From: Bosea sp. BIWAKO-01
Lineage (GTDB): Bacteria > Pseudomonadota > Alphaproteobacteria > Rhizobiales > Beijerinckiaceae
Direction: 5' to 3'
DNA: 64,000 nt
Assembly: GCF_001748145.1 (NCBI RefSeq)
Contig: NZ_BCQA01000001.1
Coordinates: 3,622,501-3,686,500 of the forward strand
Shown: positions 1-9,494 of the stretch, piece by piece
How the letters are laid out: each line of letters opens with the position of its first letter
How positions within the stretch are numbered: position 1 is the first letter of the stretch
Notes under the pieces: generated by a model
Database searches by the model: none
What the model saw: only the letters and a program-made list of their open reading frames with translations
What the model was told of the DNA's origin: nothing
Position numbers and translations under genes: made by a program

Positions 1-1
1 T

Positions 2-160
2 TCTCCCGGCGACCCGAAGGGCGACTATGATGGCTGGTTCTGCCCGTGCCACGGTTCGCACTACGATTCGTCGGGCCGCATCCGCAAGGGGCCTGCGCCG
101 CTCAACCTGCCGATCCCGCCCTATGCGTTCAACGCAGATACGAAGATCCGAATCGGCTGA
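2..160 (+). CDS. petA: Ubiquinol-cytochrome c reductase iron-sulfur (Rieske) subunit, 3' end only
   Basis: This is the last 52 codons of the Rieske [2Fe-2S] subunit of the cytochrome bc1 complex, cut by the left edge of the window. The frame shows CPCHGSHYD, the second cluster-binding box, in which Cys and His ligate the cluster. It is followed by the usual [12 protein letters not shown] proline-rich segment and stops at TGA 158-160. The subunit carries electrons from ubiquinol to cytochrome c1 on the periplasmic side. petB starts 56 bases downstream on the same strand, so this is the first gene of a petABC operon. Only the C-terminal cluster domain can be judged. Confidence 0.95.
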   Translation, partial: SPGDPKGDYDGWFCPCHGSHYDSSGRIRKGPAPLNLPIPPYAFNADTKIRIG

Positions 161-216
161 GCTATGCGCTTCTCCATGATTTCCAATGATACCGAGAAAG
201 CCTTGAGGCATTCGTC

Positions 217-1500
217 ATGAGTGGTCATAGCACCTACGTTCCGAAGACCGGCTTTGAACGCTGGCTCGATGCCCGTCTGCCGATCGTTCGCCTCATGCAC
301 GATTCGGCCGTGTCCTATCCGGTCCCGCGCAACCTGAACTACCTGTGGACCTTCGGCGGCATCCTGGTGTTCATGCTCGTCGCGCAGATCGTGACCGGCG
401 TCATCCTGGCGATGCACTACACGCCGCACGCGACCATGGCCTTCAATTCCGTCGAGCACATCATGCGCGACGTGAATTTCGGCTGGCTGCTGCGCTACCT
501 GCATTCCAACGGCGCCTCGATGTTCTTCGTCGCGGTCTATGTCCACATCTTCCGCGGCCTCTACTACGGTTCGTACAAGGCTCCGCGCGAGGTGCTCTGG
601 ATCCTCGGCGTCGTCATCTTCCTGCTGATGATGGCCACCGCCTTCATGGGCTACGTGCTGCCCTGGGGGCAGATGTCCTTCTGGGGCGCCACCGTCATCA
701 CCAATCTGTTCTCGGCGCTGCCGGTGGTTGGCGAAACGATCGTGACCTTCCTGTGGGGCGGCTACTCCGTCGACAACCCGACGCTGAACCGCTTCTTCTC
801 GCTGCACTATCTGCTGCCGTTCATGATCTTCGGCGTCGTGATCCTGCACATCTGGGCGCTCCACGTCGTCGGACAGAACAACCCGACCGGCGTCGAGGTG
901 AAGAACGTCCAGAAGGACACCGTGCCGTTCACGCCGTACGCGACCATCAAAGACATCTTCGGGATGGTCTGCTTCATCTTCGTGTTCGCTTATTTCGTGT
1001 TCTATCAGCCGAACTTCATGGGCCATGCCGACAACTACATTCCGGCCAACCCGGCGGTGACGCCGACGCATATCGTGCCTGAGTGGTACTTCCTGCCGTT
1101 CTACGCGATCCTGCGCGCCATTCCCGACAAGCTCGGCGGCGTCCTGGCGATGTTCGCGGCGATTGCGGTGCTGGCTTTCCTGCCCTGGCTCGACACCTCC
1201 AAGGTGAAGTCGATGAGCTACCGGCCGGTCGCCAGGGTCCTGTTCTGGGCGTTCCTCGTGGTCTGCATCGTGCTCGGCTATCTCGGCGCCATGCCTGCCG
1301 AAGAGCCCTACGTGACCTATTCGCGGATCTTCACGGCGCTGTATTTCGGCTACTTCATCTCGCTGGTGCTGGTCGGCATCTTCGAGAAGCCGGCGAAGCT
1401 GCCGAACTCGATCGCGGACTCCGTGCTGGCCAATATCAAGGGTGGCTCGGGCGCGAGCCTTGCGGCTGCCACCGCCTCCGAACCGAACGCCAAGGGCTGA
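217..1500 (+). CDS. petB: Cytochrome b of the bc1 complex
   Basis: Membrane cytochrome b (427 aa) oxidises ubiquinol at the Qo site and passes electrons through two haems. The four expected haem ligands are seen at His96, His110, His197 and His211, with the 14-residue spacing of the family. The Qo motif PEWY is at residues 288-291. Hydrophobic helices run through the whole protein, which is the normal length for an unfused bacterial cytochrome b. petC starts 6 bases after the stop. Some rhizobial relatives such as Bradyrhizobium have cytochromes b and c1 fused in one chain; here they are separate. The short Ala/Ser-rich tail is usual in alphaproteobacteria. Confidence 0.98.
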   Translation: MSGHSTYVPKTGFERWLDARLPIVRLMHDSAVSYPVPRNLNYLWTFGGILVFMLVAQIVTGVILAMHYTPHATMAFNSVEHIMRDVNFGWLLRYLHSNGASMFFVAVYVHIFRGLYYGSYKAPREVLWILGVVIFLLMMATAFMGYVLPWGQMSFWGATVITNLFSALPVVGETIVTFLWGGYSVDNPTLNRFFSLHYLLPFMIFGVVILHIWALHVVGQNNPTGVEVKNVQKDTVPFTPYATIKDIFGMVCFIFVFAYFVFYQPNFMGHADNYIPANPAVTPTHIVPEWYFLPFYAILRAIPDKLGGVLAMFAAIAVLAFLPWLDTSKVKSMSYRPVARVLFWAFLVVCIVLGYLGAMPAEEPYVTYSRIFTALYFGYFISLVLVGIFEKPAKLPNSIADSVLANIKGGSGASLAAATASEPNAKG

Positions 1501-1506
1501 CGAAAG

Positions 1507-2388
1507 ATGAGCACCACCCCGTTTCGCCTTGCCCTGGCGGGGCTCAGCTTCGGCCTTGCCCTCACTGCCAACGCGCTGACGGCCCAGGCCGCCGGCGACC
1601 GTGTGATCCCGCCGCAGCAGAAGTGGTCCTTCTCGGGCCCGGTCGGTAAGTTCGACCGTGCCCAGCTCCAGCGTGGCTTCAAGGTCGTCAAGGAGGTCTG
1701 CGCCAGCTGCCACGCGATGAGCCTGATCCCGATGCGGACGCTGTCGCAGCCCGGCGGCCCGGAGTTCACGCCCGCGCAGGTCACCGCGCTGGCGGCGACC
1801 TACCAGATCAAGGACGGCCCGAACGACCAGGGCGAGATGTTCGATCGTCCCGGCCGTCCGGCCGACCGTTTCCCGTCGCCGTTCCCGAACGAGCAGGCGG
1901 CGCGAGCCGCCAATGGCGGCGCCTTCCCGCCGGACCTTTCCGTCCTGGCCAAGGCGCGGACCTATGAGCGCGGGTTCCCGCAGTTCATCATCGACATCTT
2001 CTCCCAGTACCAGGAGCAGGGGCCGGACTATATCGCGGCGCTGCTGGCCGGGTACAAGGAACCGCCGCAGGGCTTCCCGCCGCTGCTGCCGGGCCAGAAC
2101 TACAACACCTATATGCCGGGTCACCTCATCGCGATGCCGCAGCCGCTCCAGGACGGGCAGGTCGAGTATCCGAAGGGACCGGACGGCAAGTCGCCGGTTC
2201 CGGAGACCGTGGCGCAGTATGGCAAGGACGTCGCGGCCTTCATGGTCTGGATGGCGGAGCCGCATCTCGAGGCGCGCAAGCGCATCGGCATGCAGGTGAT
2301 GCTGTTCCTGATCTTCTTCGGCGGTCTGCTCTACTACACCAAGAAGAAGGTCTGGTCGCGCATGCCGGATGGTTCAACCGCGCACTGA
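1507..2388 (+). CDS. petC: Cytochrome c1 of the bc1 complex
   Basis: Cytochrome c1 (293 aa) receives electrons from the Rieske protein and reduces soluble cytochrome c. An N-terminal signal peptide (about residues 1-29, ending near AQAA) exports it. The haem-binding CASCH is at residues 65-69, and a Met near residue 210 in the IAMP segment is the likely axial ligand. A C-terminal membrane anchor (about residues 258-275) is followed by a lysine cluster, KKK, that keeps the tail in the cytoplasm. It is the last gene of petABC and is followed by a strong terminator. Confidence 0.97.
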   Translation: MSTTPFRLALAGLSFGLALTANALTAQAAGDRVIPPQQKWSFSGPVGKFDRAQLQRGFKVVKEVCASCHAMSLIPMRTLSQPGGPEFTPAQVTALAATYQIKDGPNDQGEMFDRPGRPADRFPSPFPNEQAARAANGGAFPPDLSVLAKARTYERGFPQFIIDIFSQYQEQGPDYIAALLAGYKEPPQGFPPLLPGQNYNTYMPGHLIAMPQPLQDGQVEYPKGPDGKSPVPETVAQYGKDVAAFMVWMAEPHLEARKRIGMQVMLFLIFFGGLLYYTKKKVWSRMPDGSTAH

Positions 2389-2405
2389 GCACCAACGAGA
2401 ATGGG

Positions 2406-2432
2406 AAAAGGCCCCGGAAACGGGGCCTTTTT
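2406..2432 (+). terminator. Rho-independent terminator of petABC
   Basis: A perfect 11-bp stem (2406-2416 with 2421-2431) encloses a GAAA tetraloop and ends in a run of T. It begins 18 bases after the petC stop. The A-run on the left arm means it could also stop transcription on the other strand, although no minus-strand gene ends here. Confidence 0.93.
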
Positions 2433-2525
2433 CGTTTGGCCTTGCGCGGCTTCGGCTGAGCAGTGCCTTTGTACGGCCGTCACAGAAGCCTGCTCCTGTC
2501 CGGCCACTATGAAAGGAAAACGATC

Positions 2526-3395
2526 ATGAGCGAAGCTGTGCTCGGAATCATCGGTGGGTCGGGCATCTACGACCTGCCGGGCCTGACCGATCTGCGCGAA
2601 GAGCGTGTCACGAGCCCCTGGGGTGAACCCTCGGACATCCTGCGGATCGGCCGGATCGGCCAGACCAAGATCGTCTTCCTGCCACGCCATGGGCGCGGTC
2701 ACGTCCTGCCTCCCTCCGAGATCAACTACCGCGCCAATATCGACGTGATGAAGCGCGCGGGCGTCACCGATCTGGTCTCGCTCTCGGCCTGCGGCTCCTA
2801 CAAATCCGAGCTCTATCCCGGGCTCTTCGTGCTGGTCGACCAGTTCGTCGACCGCACCGTGCGCCGCGCCAGCTCCTTCTTCGGCAAGGGCTGTGTTGCG
2901 CATGTCCCGATGGCGCGTCCGGTCGGCCCATTGCTGCAGGCGCGGCTTGCAGATGCCGCAGCGGCGGAGGACCTGCCCTTCGTGCGCGGCGGGACCTTGG
3001 TCACGATGGAAGGCCCGCAATTCTCGACCTATGCGGAGTCGCTGACCTACAAGGCGCTCGGCTACGATCTGATCGGCATGACCGCGATGCCCGAGGCCAA
3101 GCTCGCTCGCGAGGCCGAGATCACCTATGCGACCGTCGCGATGGTGACGGATTTCGACTGCTGGCATCCTGAGCAGTCCTCGGTCGATGTCGCGTCAGTC
3201 GTCGCCGTGCTGAAGGAGAATGCCGAGAGGGCGCGCCGGCTGGTTGCGCGCCTCGCCGCGGATTTCCCTGCCGAGCGCGAGTCATGTCCGGCCGGCTCCC
3301 ATCACGCGCTGGACAACGCCATCATCACGGCGCGCGAGTTCCGCGACCCGAGCCTGGTGGCAAAGCTCGACGCGGTCGCGGGCAGGGTCCTCTGA
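2526..3395 (+). CDS. mtnP: S-methyl-5'-thioadenosine phosphorylase
   Basis: The enzyme (289 aa) splits methylthioadenosine with phosphate into adenine and 5-methylthioribose 1-phosphate. Family signatures are GGSGIYDL near the N-terminus, SACGSYKSELYPG, MEGPQFSTYAES in the substrate pocket and GMTAMPEAKLAREAE. The ATG at 2526 has GAAAGGA just upstream and gives the usual MTAP length; in-frame codons from 2463 would add an unconserved leader. The next genes are apt and mtnA, so both products, adenine and the sugar phosphate, are handled in the same cluster. A human-type MTAP specificity is more likely than general purine nucleoside phosphorylase, because of the context. Confidence 0.95.
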   Translation: MSEAVLGIIGGSGIYDLPGLTDLREERVTSPWGEPSDILRIGRIGQTKIVFLPRHGRGHVLPPSEINYRANIDVMKRAGVTDLVSLSACGSYKSELYPGLFVLVDQFVDRTVRRASSFFGKGCVAHVPMARPVGPLLQARLADAAAAEDLPFVRGGTLVTMEGPQFSTYAESLTYKALGYDLIGMTAMPEAKLAREAEITYATVAMVTDFDCWHPEQSSVDVASVVAVLKENAERARRLVARLAADFPAERESCPAGSHHALDNAIITAREFRDPSLVAKLDAVAGRVL

Positions 3396-3496
3396 CGGCT
3401 GCCTGAGATCGAGGGGCCGCCGGCCTGGGGGCTGGCGGTTCCCTTCGCGCGGCCGCGGCGCTAAGAGAGCGCGTCGCCACAGCGAGCTGTTTCCGC

Positions 3497-4042
3497 ATGG
3501 ACCGTGATACCCTCCTCGACCTGAAGAACGCGATTCGGTCCATTCCGGATCACCCGAAGCCGGGCATCATCTTCCGGGATATCACCACCCTGCTCGGCGA
3601 TGCCCGGGCCTTCCGGCGTGCGGTCGACGAGCTCGTCCAGCCTTTCGCCGGGCTGAAGATCGCGAAGATCGCCGGCATCGAGGCGCGCGGCTTCATCCTC
3701 GGCGGGGCGGTCGCCCATCAGCTCTCGGCCGGCTTCGTTCCGGTGCGCAAGAAGGGCAAGCTGCCGCACGAGACGGTCAGCATCAGCTATTCCCTGGAAT
3801 ACGGCACGGACGAGATCGAGGTCCACAAGGATGCGGTCTCGCGGGGCGAGCGCGTGCTGCTGGTCGACGATCTGATCGCGACCGGGGGCACCGCAGAAGG
3901 GGCGGTCAATCTGCTGTCCTCGCTTGGCGCAGAGGTCGTGGCGGCCTGCTTCATCATCGATCTGCCGGATCTCGGCGGTGCGGATCGGGTCCGCCGCCTC
4001 GGCGTTCCCGTGCGCACACTCGTCTCCTTCAGCGGACACTGA
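3497..4042 (+). CDS. apt: Adenine phosphoribosyltransferase
   Basis: Apt (181 aa) makes AMP from adenine and PRPP in the cytoplasm. The PRPP-binding signature [13 protein letters not shown] is at residues 120-132, and the N-terminal [15 protein letters not shown] block is typical of the family. Full length. It lies between mtnP (100 bases upstream) and mtnA (4 bases downstream), and so salvages the adenine released by MtnP. The tight spacing to mtnA suggests they share one transcript. Confidence 0.97.
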   Translation: MDRDTLLDLKNAIRSIPDHPKPGIIFRDITTLLGDARAFRRAVDELVQPFAGLKIAKIAGIEARGFILGGAVAHQLSAGFVPVRKKGKLPHETVSISYSLEYGTDEIEVHKDAVSRGERVLLVDDLIATGGTAEGAVNLLSSLGAEVVAACFIIDLPDLGGADRVRRLGVPVRTLVSFSGH

Positions 4043-4046
4043 GCTC

Positions 4047-5156
4047 ATGAAGATCGGCGGCAAGGCCTATCGGACGATCTGGCTCGCGCAGGATGGCTGG
4101 CGCGTCAGTGTGATTGATCAGACCAAGTTGCCCTTCCGGTTTGAGACCGTCGCGCTTGGGAGTGCCGAGCAGGCTGCCGAGGCGATCCGCAGCATGGTGG
4201 TGCGGGGAGCACCGCTGATCGGCGCGACAGCGGCCTATGGCGTCGCCCTGGCCATGCGCGCGGATCCGTCCGACCAGGCGCTGGAGGCGGCGGTCGCCTT
4301 GCTAGGTGCGACCCGCCCAACGGCGGTGAACCTGCACTGGGCGCTGGAGCGGGTGAGCGCCAGGCTGGCAGGCCTGGATCCAGCTTCGCGCCTCGCGGCG
4401 GCCTATGACGAGGCCGCTGCGATCTGCGACGAGGATGTCGCGCTCTGCCGCGCGATCGGCGAGCACGGCTTTGGCGTGATCCGCAGCCTGGCAGCGGGCA
4501 AGGCTCCAGGCGAGCGCCTCAATATCCTGACCCATTGCAATGCCGGCTGGCTTGCCACGGTCGATTGGGGCACGGCGCTGGCGCCGATCTATCTGGCGCA
4601 TGATGCCGGCCTGCCCATCCATGTCTGGGTCGACGAGACGCGGCCGCGTAACCAGGGCGCGGCGCTGACGGCCTATGAGCTCGGCGCCCATGGCGTGCCG
4701 CATACCGTGGTCAGCGACAATGCCGGCGGGCATCTGATGCAGCGCGGGCAGGTCGACATGGTCATCGTCGGAACCGACCGGACGACCGCGACCGGCGATG
4801 TCGCCAACAAGATCGGCACCTATCTGAAAGCGCTGGCGGCGCATGACAACGGCGTGCCTTTCTATGTCGCGTTGCCGTCCCCGACGATCGACTGGCGGCT
4901 GTCGGATGGGCTCGGCGAGATTCCGATCGAGGAGCGTTCGGCCCGCGAGGTCACTCATCTCGCAGGCCTGGGCGAGGATGGCGAGGTCGGCCAGTTCCGG
5001 GTGGTGGCGCCTGGCAGTCCTGCCGCCAATCCTGCCTTCGACGTCACCCCGGCGCGTCTTGTCACAGGCCTCATCACGGAGCGCGGCGTCGCCCCCGCGA
5101 GCTCCGAGGGGCTTGCCCGTCTCTTTCCTGATCTGGCGCGCGGAGCTGCGACATGA
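4047..5156 (+). CDS. mtnA: S-methyl-5-thioribose-1-phosphate isomerase
   Basis: MtnA (369 aa) converts methylthioribose 1-phosphate to methylthioribulose 1-phosphate. The catalytic Cys164 lies in HCNAGW and Asp244 in GTDRTT, both at the expected places. [21 protein letters not shown] and the NKIGTYLKA segment also match the eIF2B-like isomerase family. The ATG at 4047 is chosen because it starts the conserved [10 protein letters not shown] segment; upstream in-frame codons overlap apt. The stop overlaps the start of the next gene by 4 bases (ATGA), which implies translational coupling. Confidence 0.96.
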   Translation: MKIGGKAYRTIWLAQDGWRVSVIDQTKLPFRFETVALGSAEQAAEAIRSMVVRGAPLIGATAAYGVALAMRADPSDQALEAAVALLGATRPTAVNLHWALERVSARLAGLDPASRLAAAYDEAAAICDEDVALCRAIGEHGFGVIRSLAAGKAPGERLNILTHCNAGWLATVDWGTALAPIYLAHDAGLPIHVWVDETRPRNQGAALTAYELGAHGVPHTVVSDNAGGHLMQRGQVDMVIVGTDRTTATGDVANKIGTYLKALAAHDNGVPFYVALPSPTIDWRLSDGLGEIPIEERSAREVTHLAGLGEDGEVGQFRVVAPGSPAANPAFDVTPARLVTGLITERGVAPASSEGLARLFPDLARGAAT

Positions 5157-5797
5157 GTGAAATGGCGCTTCGCGCAGAAATCGTCGCTGTTGCCCAGGCG
5201 ATCGACAAGGCCGGGTTCTGCCCATCGAAATCCGGCAATGTCTCGGCCCGATTCGAAGGCGGATTGCTGATCACCCCCTCCGGCCTGCCCTATGCCCAGA
5301 CCAGGCCGGAGGATCTGATCCATCTCTCGCAGGACGGCACCATCCTGAATGGTGCGCGCAAGCCTTCGTCCGAATGGCCGTTCCATGTCGAGATCTACAA
5401 GGCGCGGCCGGACGCCCAGGCGATCGTGCACACGCATTCGCCGCGCGCCACCGCATTGTCGTCAGCAAGGCGCGGCATTCCGGCCTTCCATTACATGATT
5501 GCGCTGTGCGGTGGGTCCGACGTGCGTTGCGCGGATTACGCGACCTTTGGCACGCCTGAACTCGCCGAGAACGCCGTGAAGGCGCTGCAGGGGCGCAAAG
5601 CGGTGCTGCTTGCCAATCACGGTGTCATCGCGCTTGGACAGACGCTCGCGGGCGCACACACGATCGTCGCCGAGGTCGAGAATCTCGCGGGGCAATATCT
5701 CGACCTGCTCGCCTCCGGATTGGAGCCGGTCATACTTGGCGAGGCCGAGATGGCGCGCGTTTCCGCGAAGTTCGCCGGCTACGGCAAGGTCGGCTGA
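5153..5797 (+). CDS. Class II aldolase, FucA-type (probable methylthioribulose-1-phosphate aldolase)
   Basis: A 214-residue zinc class II aldolase. Its catalytic Glu74 (in SSEW) and zinc ligands His93, His95 (HTH) and His156 (NHG) sit exactly one residue from those of E. coli L-fuculose-1-phosphate aldolase (73, 92, 94, 155). It resembles FucA throughout, including ATFGTPEL. It is coupled to mtnA by an ATGA overlap. In Rhodospirillum rubrum and some E. coli, FucA-like Ald2 next to mtnA cleaves methylthioribulose 1-phosphate to dihydroxyacetone phosphate and methylthioacetaldehyde. The same role is inferred here. The alternative is MtnB dehydratase, a related fold, but no other mtn genes follow. 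Confidence 0.85.
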   Translation: MSEMALRAEIVAVAQAIDKAGFCPSKSGNVSARFEGGLLITPSGLPYAQTRPEDLIHLSQDGTILNGARKPSSEWPFHVEIYKARPDAQAIVHTHSPRATALSSARRGIPAFHYMIALCGGSDVRCADYATFGTPELAENAVKALQGRKAVLLANHGVIALGQTLAGAHTIVAEVENLAGQYLDLLASGLEPVILGEAEMARVSAKFAGYGKVG

Positions 5798-5848
5798 CCC
5801 AAGGACGCGTCTTACCGCTTGTTAACGCCTCCCGGCTAATGACGGGGG

Positions 5849-7156
5849 ATGAAGCTCTCGCGCTATCTGCACGATTCGCTCGACGCGCTCGGTATCGGCG
5901 CCTGCGAATACGATGCCGATATGCGGGCTGTGGGCTGGAACAGCACCTTCCTGCAATTTTTCCCCGAGGACGAAGGCGTGATCTACGTCGGCGAGCCCTA
6001 TGGGGACAACCTGCTGCGCTTTTACCACGGCCGCCTGGCGCCCGAAGAGCTGCCTGACATCGAGCGACATGTCGCAGAGGGCGTGGCACGCCACGAGAAC
6101 CAGACGCAGCCCTTCGAGTTCATCCATCACGGCCGCAGGCTCCGCGCGTCTTCGCTACGCGCGCCCGATGGCGGCCGCGTGCGCATGTGGCAGCGGCTCG
6201 ACGTCGAGAGCCATGCGGAGACGGCCCCTGAACTCGTGTTGCCGCTCATCGACGCGCTTCCCTTCATTCCCGACGGGGCCACGATCCTGGATGCGAGGGA
6301 GAGCGTGCTGGCGGCGAACGATGCCTTCCGGCGGCTATACGATCTGCCCCGCGGCAGTCCGGTCGTCGGCCGTACGCTGAACGAGATCATTGCATGGTGC
6401 TGGCGTGGAGCCTCGCCCGCGGGGGCCTGGCGCGCGGCGATCAGCAACGGCTTGCGCTATGACGGGGTTCCCTTTGAAGTCGAGTTGCCTGGCCAGCGCT
6501 GGCTCAGGTTGATCGCGCGGCACAGCACCGGCGGTCTCAGCTTCTTCACCCATGCCGACATCACGGTCGCCAAGCGCCAACAGATGGAATTGCTGGAGGC
6601 CCAGGAGGCGCTTCGTCGGGCCAATGCGGCGCTGGCGGAACTTGCCGAGACCGACGGGCTGACGGGGCTCGCCAACCGCCGCCGGTTCGTTGCGGGTCTC
6701 GCGGAGGCGGTCGCCCTGCCGCAGCCGCTTTCGCTGATGATGATCGATGTCGATCACTTCAAGACGATCAATGACCGCTTTGGCCATCTGGTGGGCGATG
6801 CCTGCCTCAGGGCTATCGCCGAGGTCGTTGCGGGCCAGGTCAGGCCGGCGTCGGCGCTCGTGGCGCGAATCGGAGGTGAGGAGTTCGGTATCGTGCTCGG
6901 CGGGATGCGGCTCGAAACCGCCCACGATATGGCGATCGCGATCCGCCGTTCGCTGGCGCTGATGCCGTGGCATACGCTCCATGCGGATCTGAGCGGAGTG
7001 ACCGTGTCGATCGGTCTCTGCGGAGGAGAGGGGCCGCTGGACGGCACGAACCTGCATGCCCGTGCCGACGAGGCGCTCTATGTCGCCAAGCGCAACGGCC
7101 GCGACCGCATTGAAATCTCGAGTCTGCCGGGGGCGCCGTTGTGTATCGCCGGCTGA
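5849..7156 (+). CDS. PAS-containing diguanylate cyclase
   Basis: A soluble 435-residue protein. Two PAS-like sensory regions (about residues 10-90 and 135-245) are followed by a short linker and a C-terminal GGDEF domain starting near residue 265. The active-site motif is GGEEF at 342-346, with an intact DVDHFKTIND block, so it should make cyclic di-GMP from two GTP. The inhibitory RxxD site that normally lies just upstream is not present (PASA in its place), so product inhibition through that site is not expected. No membrane segment is seen. Its TGA stop abuts the stop of the convergent maoC-like gene. Confidence 0.9.
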   Translation: MKLSRYLHDSLDALGIGACEYDADMRAVGWNSTFLQFFPEDEGVIYVGEPYGDNLLRFYHGRLAPEELPDIERHVAEGVARHENQTQPFEFIHHGRRLRASSLRAPDGGRVRMWQRLDVESHAETAPELVLPLIDALPFIPDGATILDARESVLAANDAFRRLYDLPRGSPVVGRTLNEIIAWCWRGASPAGAWRAAISNGLRYDGVPFEVELPGQRWLRLIARHSTGGLSFFTHADITVAKRQQMELLEAQEALRRANAALAELAETDGLTGLANRRRFVAGLAEAVALPQPLSLMMIDVDHFKTINDRFGHLVGDACLRAIAEVVAGQVRPASALVARIGGEEFGIVLGGMRLETAHDMAIAIRRSLALMPWHTLHADLSGVTVSIGLCGGEGPLDGTNLHARADEALYVAKRNGRDRIEISSLPGAPLCIAG

Positions 7157-8164
7157 TCAGCTCTGGCGCTCGACAAAGACGCAGCCCTCGAAGCTGAAGA
7201 CCTCGTCGCCATGCTGGTTCACGCCGGCATTGCGATGGAAGAACAGGCCCCATTGCGGGCGGCTGGCGCTGGCGCGGGTTTGAATGACGGTCGAGCTATA
7301 GGTGATCCTGTCGCCGACAAAGACGGGTTTGGACCAGCGCAGATTCTTGAAGCCGGGGGAGGGTCCAAGGCGTGGCGTCTTGCCGGGCGTGGCGGCAAGC
7401 TGGCGTTTGCGGTGAGCGACCATCGTCGCCATCCAGACCGATGCCGTATGCCAGCCCGAAGCGGCGAGACGCCCGAAGGAGCTGCTGCGCGCCGCAGCAT
7501 CGTCCATGTGGAAGGGCTGCGGATCGAAGGCGCGGGCGAAGGCGACGATTTCCTCGGTGGTGAAGACGAAGCTGCCGAGCTCATGGCTCTCGCCGATCTC
7601 GATCTCCTCGAAGAAGCGCGCCGGCTGCGTCTCACCTGCGGGAATCCCGAGCGGGCTCAGCGCTGCCGGCTGCACATAGCGGGGCGGGTGGGCCAGCCAG
7701 TCGCCCTTGGCCAAGGCGAAGCTGGAACCCTTGCGACCGAACATGATCCAGTTGGTCTGCTCGAGAACCGGCTCGCCGCGCTGGTTCAGGAGCTCGAACC
7801 GGAACTTCACCAGACCCATTTCGGGGCGTGAGCGCGATTCCTTGGTTTCAACCACGCTGCGCCGTGCGCTGAGGACATCGCCCGGCAGCACCGGCCGGAG
7901 CCATTTGACCTCTTCGATGCCGGGGGCGCCCATCGAGGCGGCGTCGAGGACGAAGTCCTCGGCGAGCAGCCGCATCAGCAGCGAGCAGCTATGCCAGCCG
8001 GACGCGATGAGCTGGCCGACGAAGCTCTGCCTCGCGGCCGCCGGATCGGTGTGGAAATCCTGCGCATCGTAGCGCGAGGCATAGGCGATGATGTCGTCCT
8101 GCGAGACGGCGACCCGGCCGCTCTGCTTCACTTCTCCGACGACGAAGTCTTCGAAATAGCGCAT
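7157..8164 (-). CDS. Tandem MaoC-like (hotdog) dehydratase
   Basis: A 335-residue protein made of two MaoC-like hotdog domains, about residues 1-150 and 165-335. Each carries the Asp-x4-His motif of R-specific enoyl-CoA hydratases: YDAQDFH in the first and FDPQPFH in the second. GWHS/GWHT follows in both halves. The family hydrates or dehydrates acyl-CoA-type substrates; the real substrate cannot be read from sequence. ATG at 8164 opens the first conserved block, and upstream in-frame codons lie inside ychF. It begins 19 bases after the ychF stop, so it is probably cotranscribed with it. Conservation of both sites is notable, since many double-hotdog proteins lose one. Confidence 0.88.
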   Translation of the reverse strand: MRYFEDFVVGEVKQSGRVAVSQDDIIAYASRYDAQDFHTDPAAARQSFVGQLIASGWHSCSLLMRLLAEDFVLDAASMGAPGIEEVKWLRPVLPGDVLSARRSVVETKESRSRPEMGLVKFRFELLNQRGEPVLEQTNWIMFGRKGSSFALAKGDWLAHPPRYVQPAALSPLGIPAGETQPARFFEEIEIGESHELGSFVFTTEEIVAFARAFDPQPFHMDDAAARSSSFGRLAASGWHTASVWMATMVAHRKRQLAATPGKTPRLGPSPGFKNLRWSKPVFVGDRITYSSTVIQTRASASRPQWGLFFHRNAGVNQHGDEVFSFEGCVFVERQS

Positions 8165-8183
8165 GGGTCGCTCGCAGTCCGGC

Positions 8184-9281
8184 TCAGTTGGCGAAGCGGA
8201 AATGCAGCACGTCGCCATCGGCGACGACATATTCCTTGCCTTCGAGCCGGAACTTGCCGGCTTCGCGCGCACCACTCTCCCCCTTGTGGGCGATGTAGTC
8301 GTCATAGGCGATGGTTTCGGCCCGGATATAGCCCTTCTCGAAATCGGTATGGATCACGCCGGCGGCGGCGGGGCCCTTGGTGCCGTTCTCGATCGTCCAG
8401 GCGCGGGCTTCCTTCGGGCCCACGGTGAAATAGGTGACGAGGTTCAGGAGCGCATAGCCGGCGCGGATGACGCGGTTGAGACCCGGCTCGGCGAGGCCGA
8501 CGGCGTCGAGATAATCCTTCTGCTCTTCGGCCGGCAGGACGGCGATCTCGCTCTCGATCTTGGCCGAGACGACGACGGCGACTGCGCCTTCCTCGGCGGC
8601 GCGGACCTTCACCTTCTCGGAGAAACCGTTGCCCTTGTCGGCGCTGGCTTCCTCGACATTGCAGACATAGAGCACCGGCTTGGACGAAAGCAGGCCGAGC
8701 ATCTCGAAGGCCTTGCGTTCCTCGGCGGCGACCTGGACGAGGCGCGCGGGCTTGCCGTCGCGAAGCAGAACGAGGCAGCGGTTCATCAGGTCGGCCAGTT
8801 CCTTGGCTTCCTTGTCGCCCGACTTCGCCTTCTTCTCCAGCGGCTGCACGCGCTTTTCGAGGCTCTCGAGATCGGCGAGCATCAGCTCGGTCTCGATGGT
8901 CTCGATATCGTCGATCGGCGAGATCTTGCCCTCGACATGGGTGATGTCGCCGTCCTCGAAGCAGCGCACGACATGAGCGATGGCGTCGCATTCCCGGATA
9001 TTGGCGAGGAACTGGTTGCCGAGGCCTTCGCCCTTGGAGGCGCCGCGCACGAGCCCGGCGATATCGACGAAGGTCAGACGCGTCGGGATGATCTCCTTCG
9101 AACCGGCGATGGCGGCCAGCTTCTCGAGCCGGTCATCGGGGACTGCGACGTCGCCGACATTCGGCTCGATCGTGCAGAAGGGATAGTTCGCCGCTTGTGC
9201 CGCAGCCGTCTGCGTCAGAGCGTTGAACAGGGTCGACTTGCCGACATTCGGCAGGCCGACGATACCGCATTTGAAACCCAT
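8184..9281 (-). CDS. ychF: Redox-regulated ATPase/GTPase YchF
   Basis: YchF (365 aa) is a universally conserved Obg-family P-loop ATPase that binds ribosomes. The P-loop GLPNVGKST is at residues 8-16. [17 protein letters not shown] is switch II and shows the YchF form; NVEE replaces the NKxD box of true GTPases, which explains its preference for ATP. The C-terminal TGS-like domain ends in [12 protein letters not shown], the normal terminus. Start at 9281 (MGFKCGIVG) gives the family length. It is followed by the maoC-like gene on the same strand. Confidence 0.97.
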   Translation of the reverse strand: MGFKCGIVGLPNVGKSTLFNALTQTAAAQAANYPFCTIEPNVGDVAVPDDRLEKLAAIAGSKEIIPTRLTFVDIAGLVRGASKGEGLGNQFLANIRECDAIAHVVRCFEDGDITHVEGKISPIDDIETIETELMLADLESLEKRVQPLEKKAKSGDKEAKELADLMNRCLVLLRDGKPARLVQVAAEERKAFEMLGLLSSKPVLYVCNVEEASADKGNGFSEKVKVRAAEEGAVAVVVSAKIESEIAVLPAEEQKDYLDAVGLAEPGLNRVIRAGYALLNLVTYFTVGPKEARAWTIENGTKGPAAAGVIHTDFEKGYIRAETIAYDDYIAHKGESGAREAGKFRLEGKEYVVADGDVLHFRFAN

Positions 9282-9494
9282 GATGGCTGGTCCGTTGCGT
9301 CGCCGCCGCAAGGGGGCGGTCGCGAGATGATGATTGGAATGTCCAGGGCCTTATTGGGGTCCGGGCGGCAAAAGACAAGATGGCAGGGGCCAGGGACGGC
9401 TCACGCGAACGTGCATGGCGAGGCACCGCGCGGGAGCGCAGGACTTCGCGAGACGGCGATCTGTCTGCGCCGGCCCATTCGACGGAGCTCTTCC

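Noticed and set aside
121..2265. A 714-codon open frame on the minus strand opposite petB and petC
   Set aside because: It is an antisense shadow in GC-rich coding sequence. Its translation is Arg/His-rich with no family resemblance, and petB and petC are certain on the other strand.
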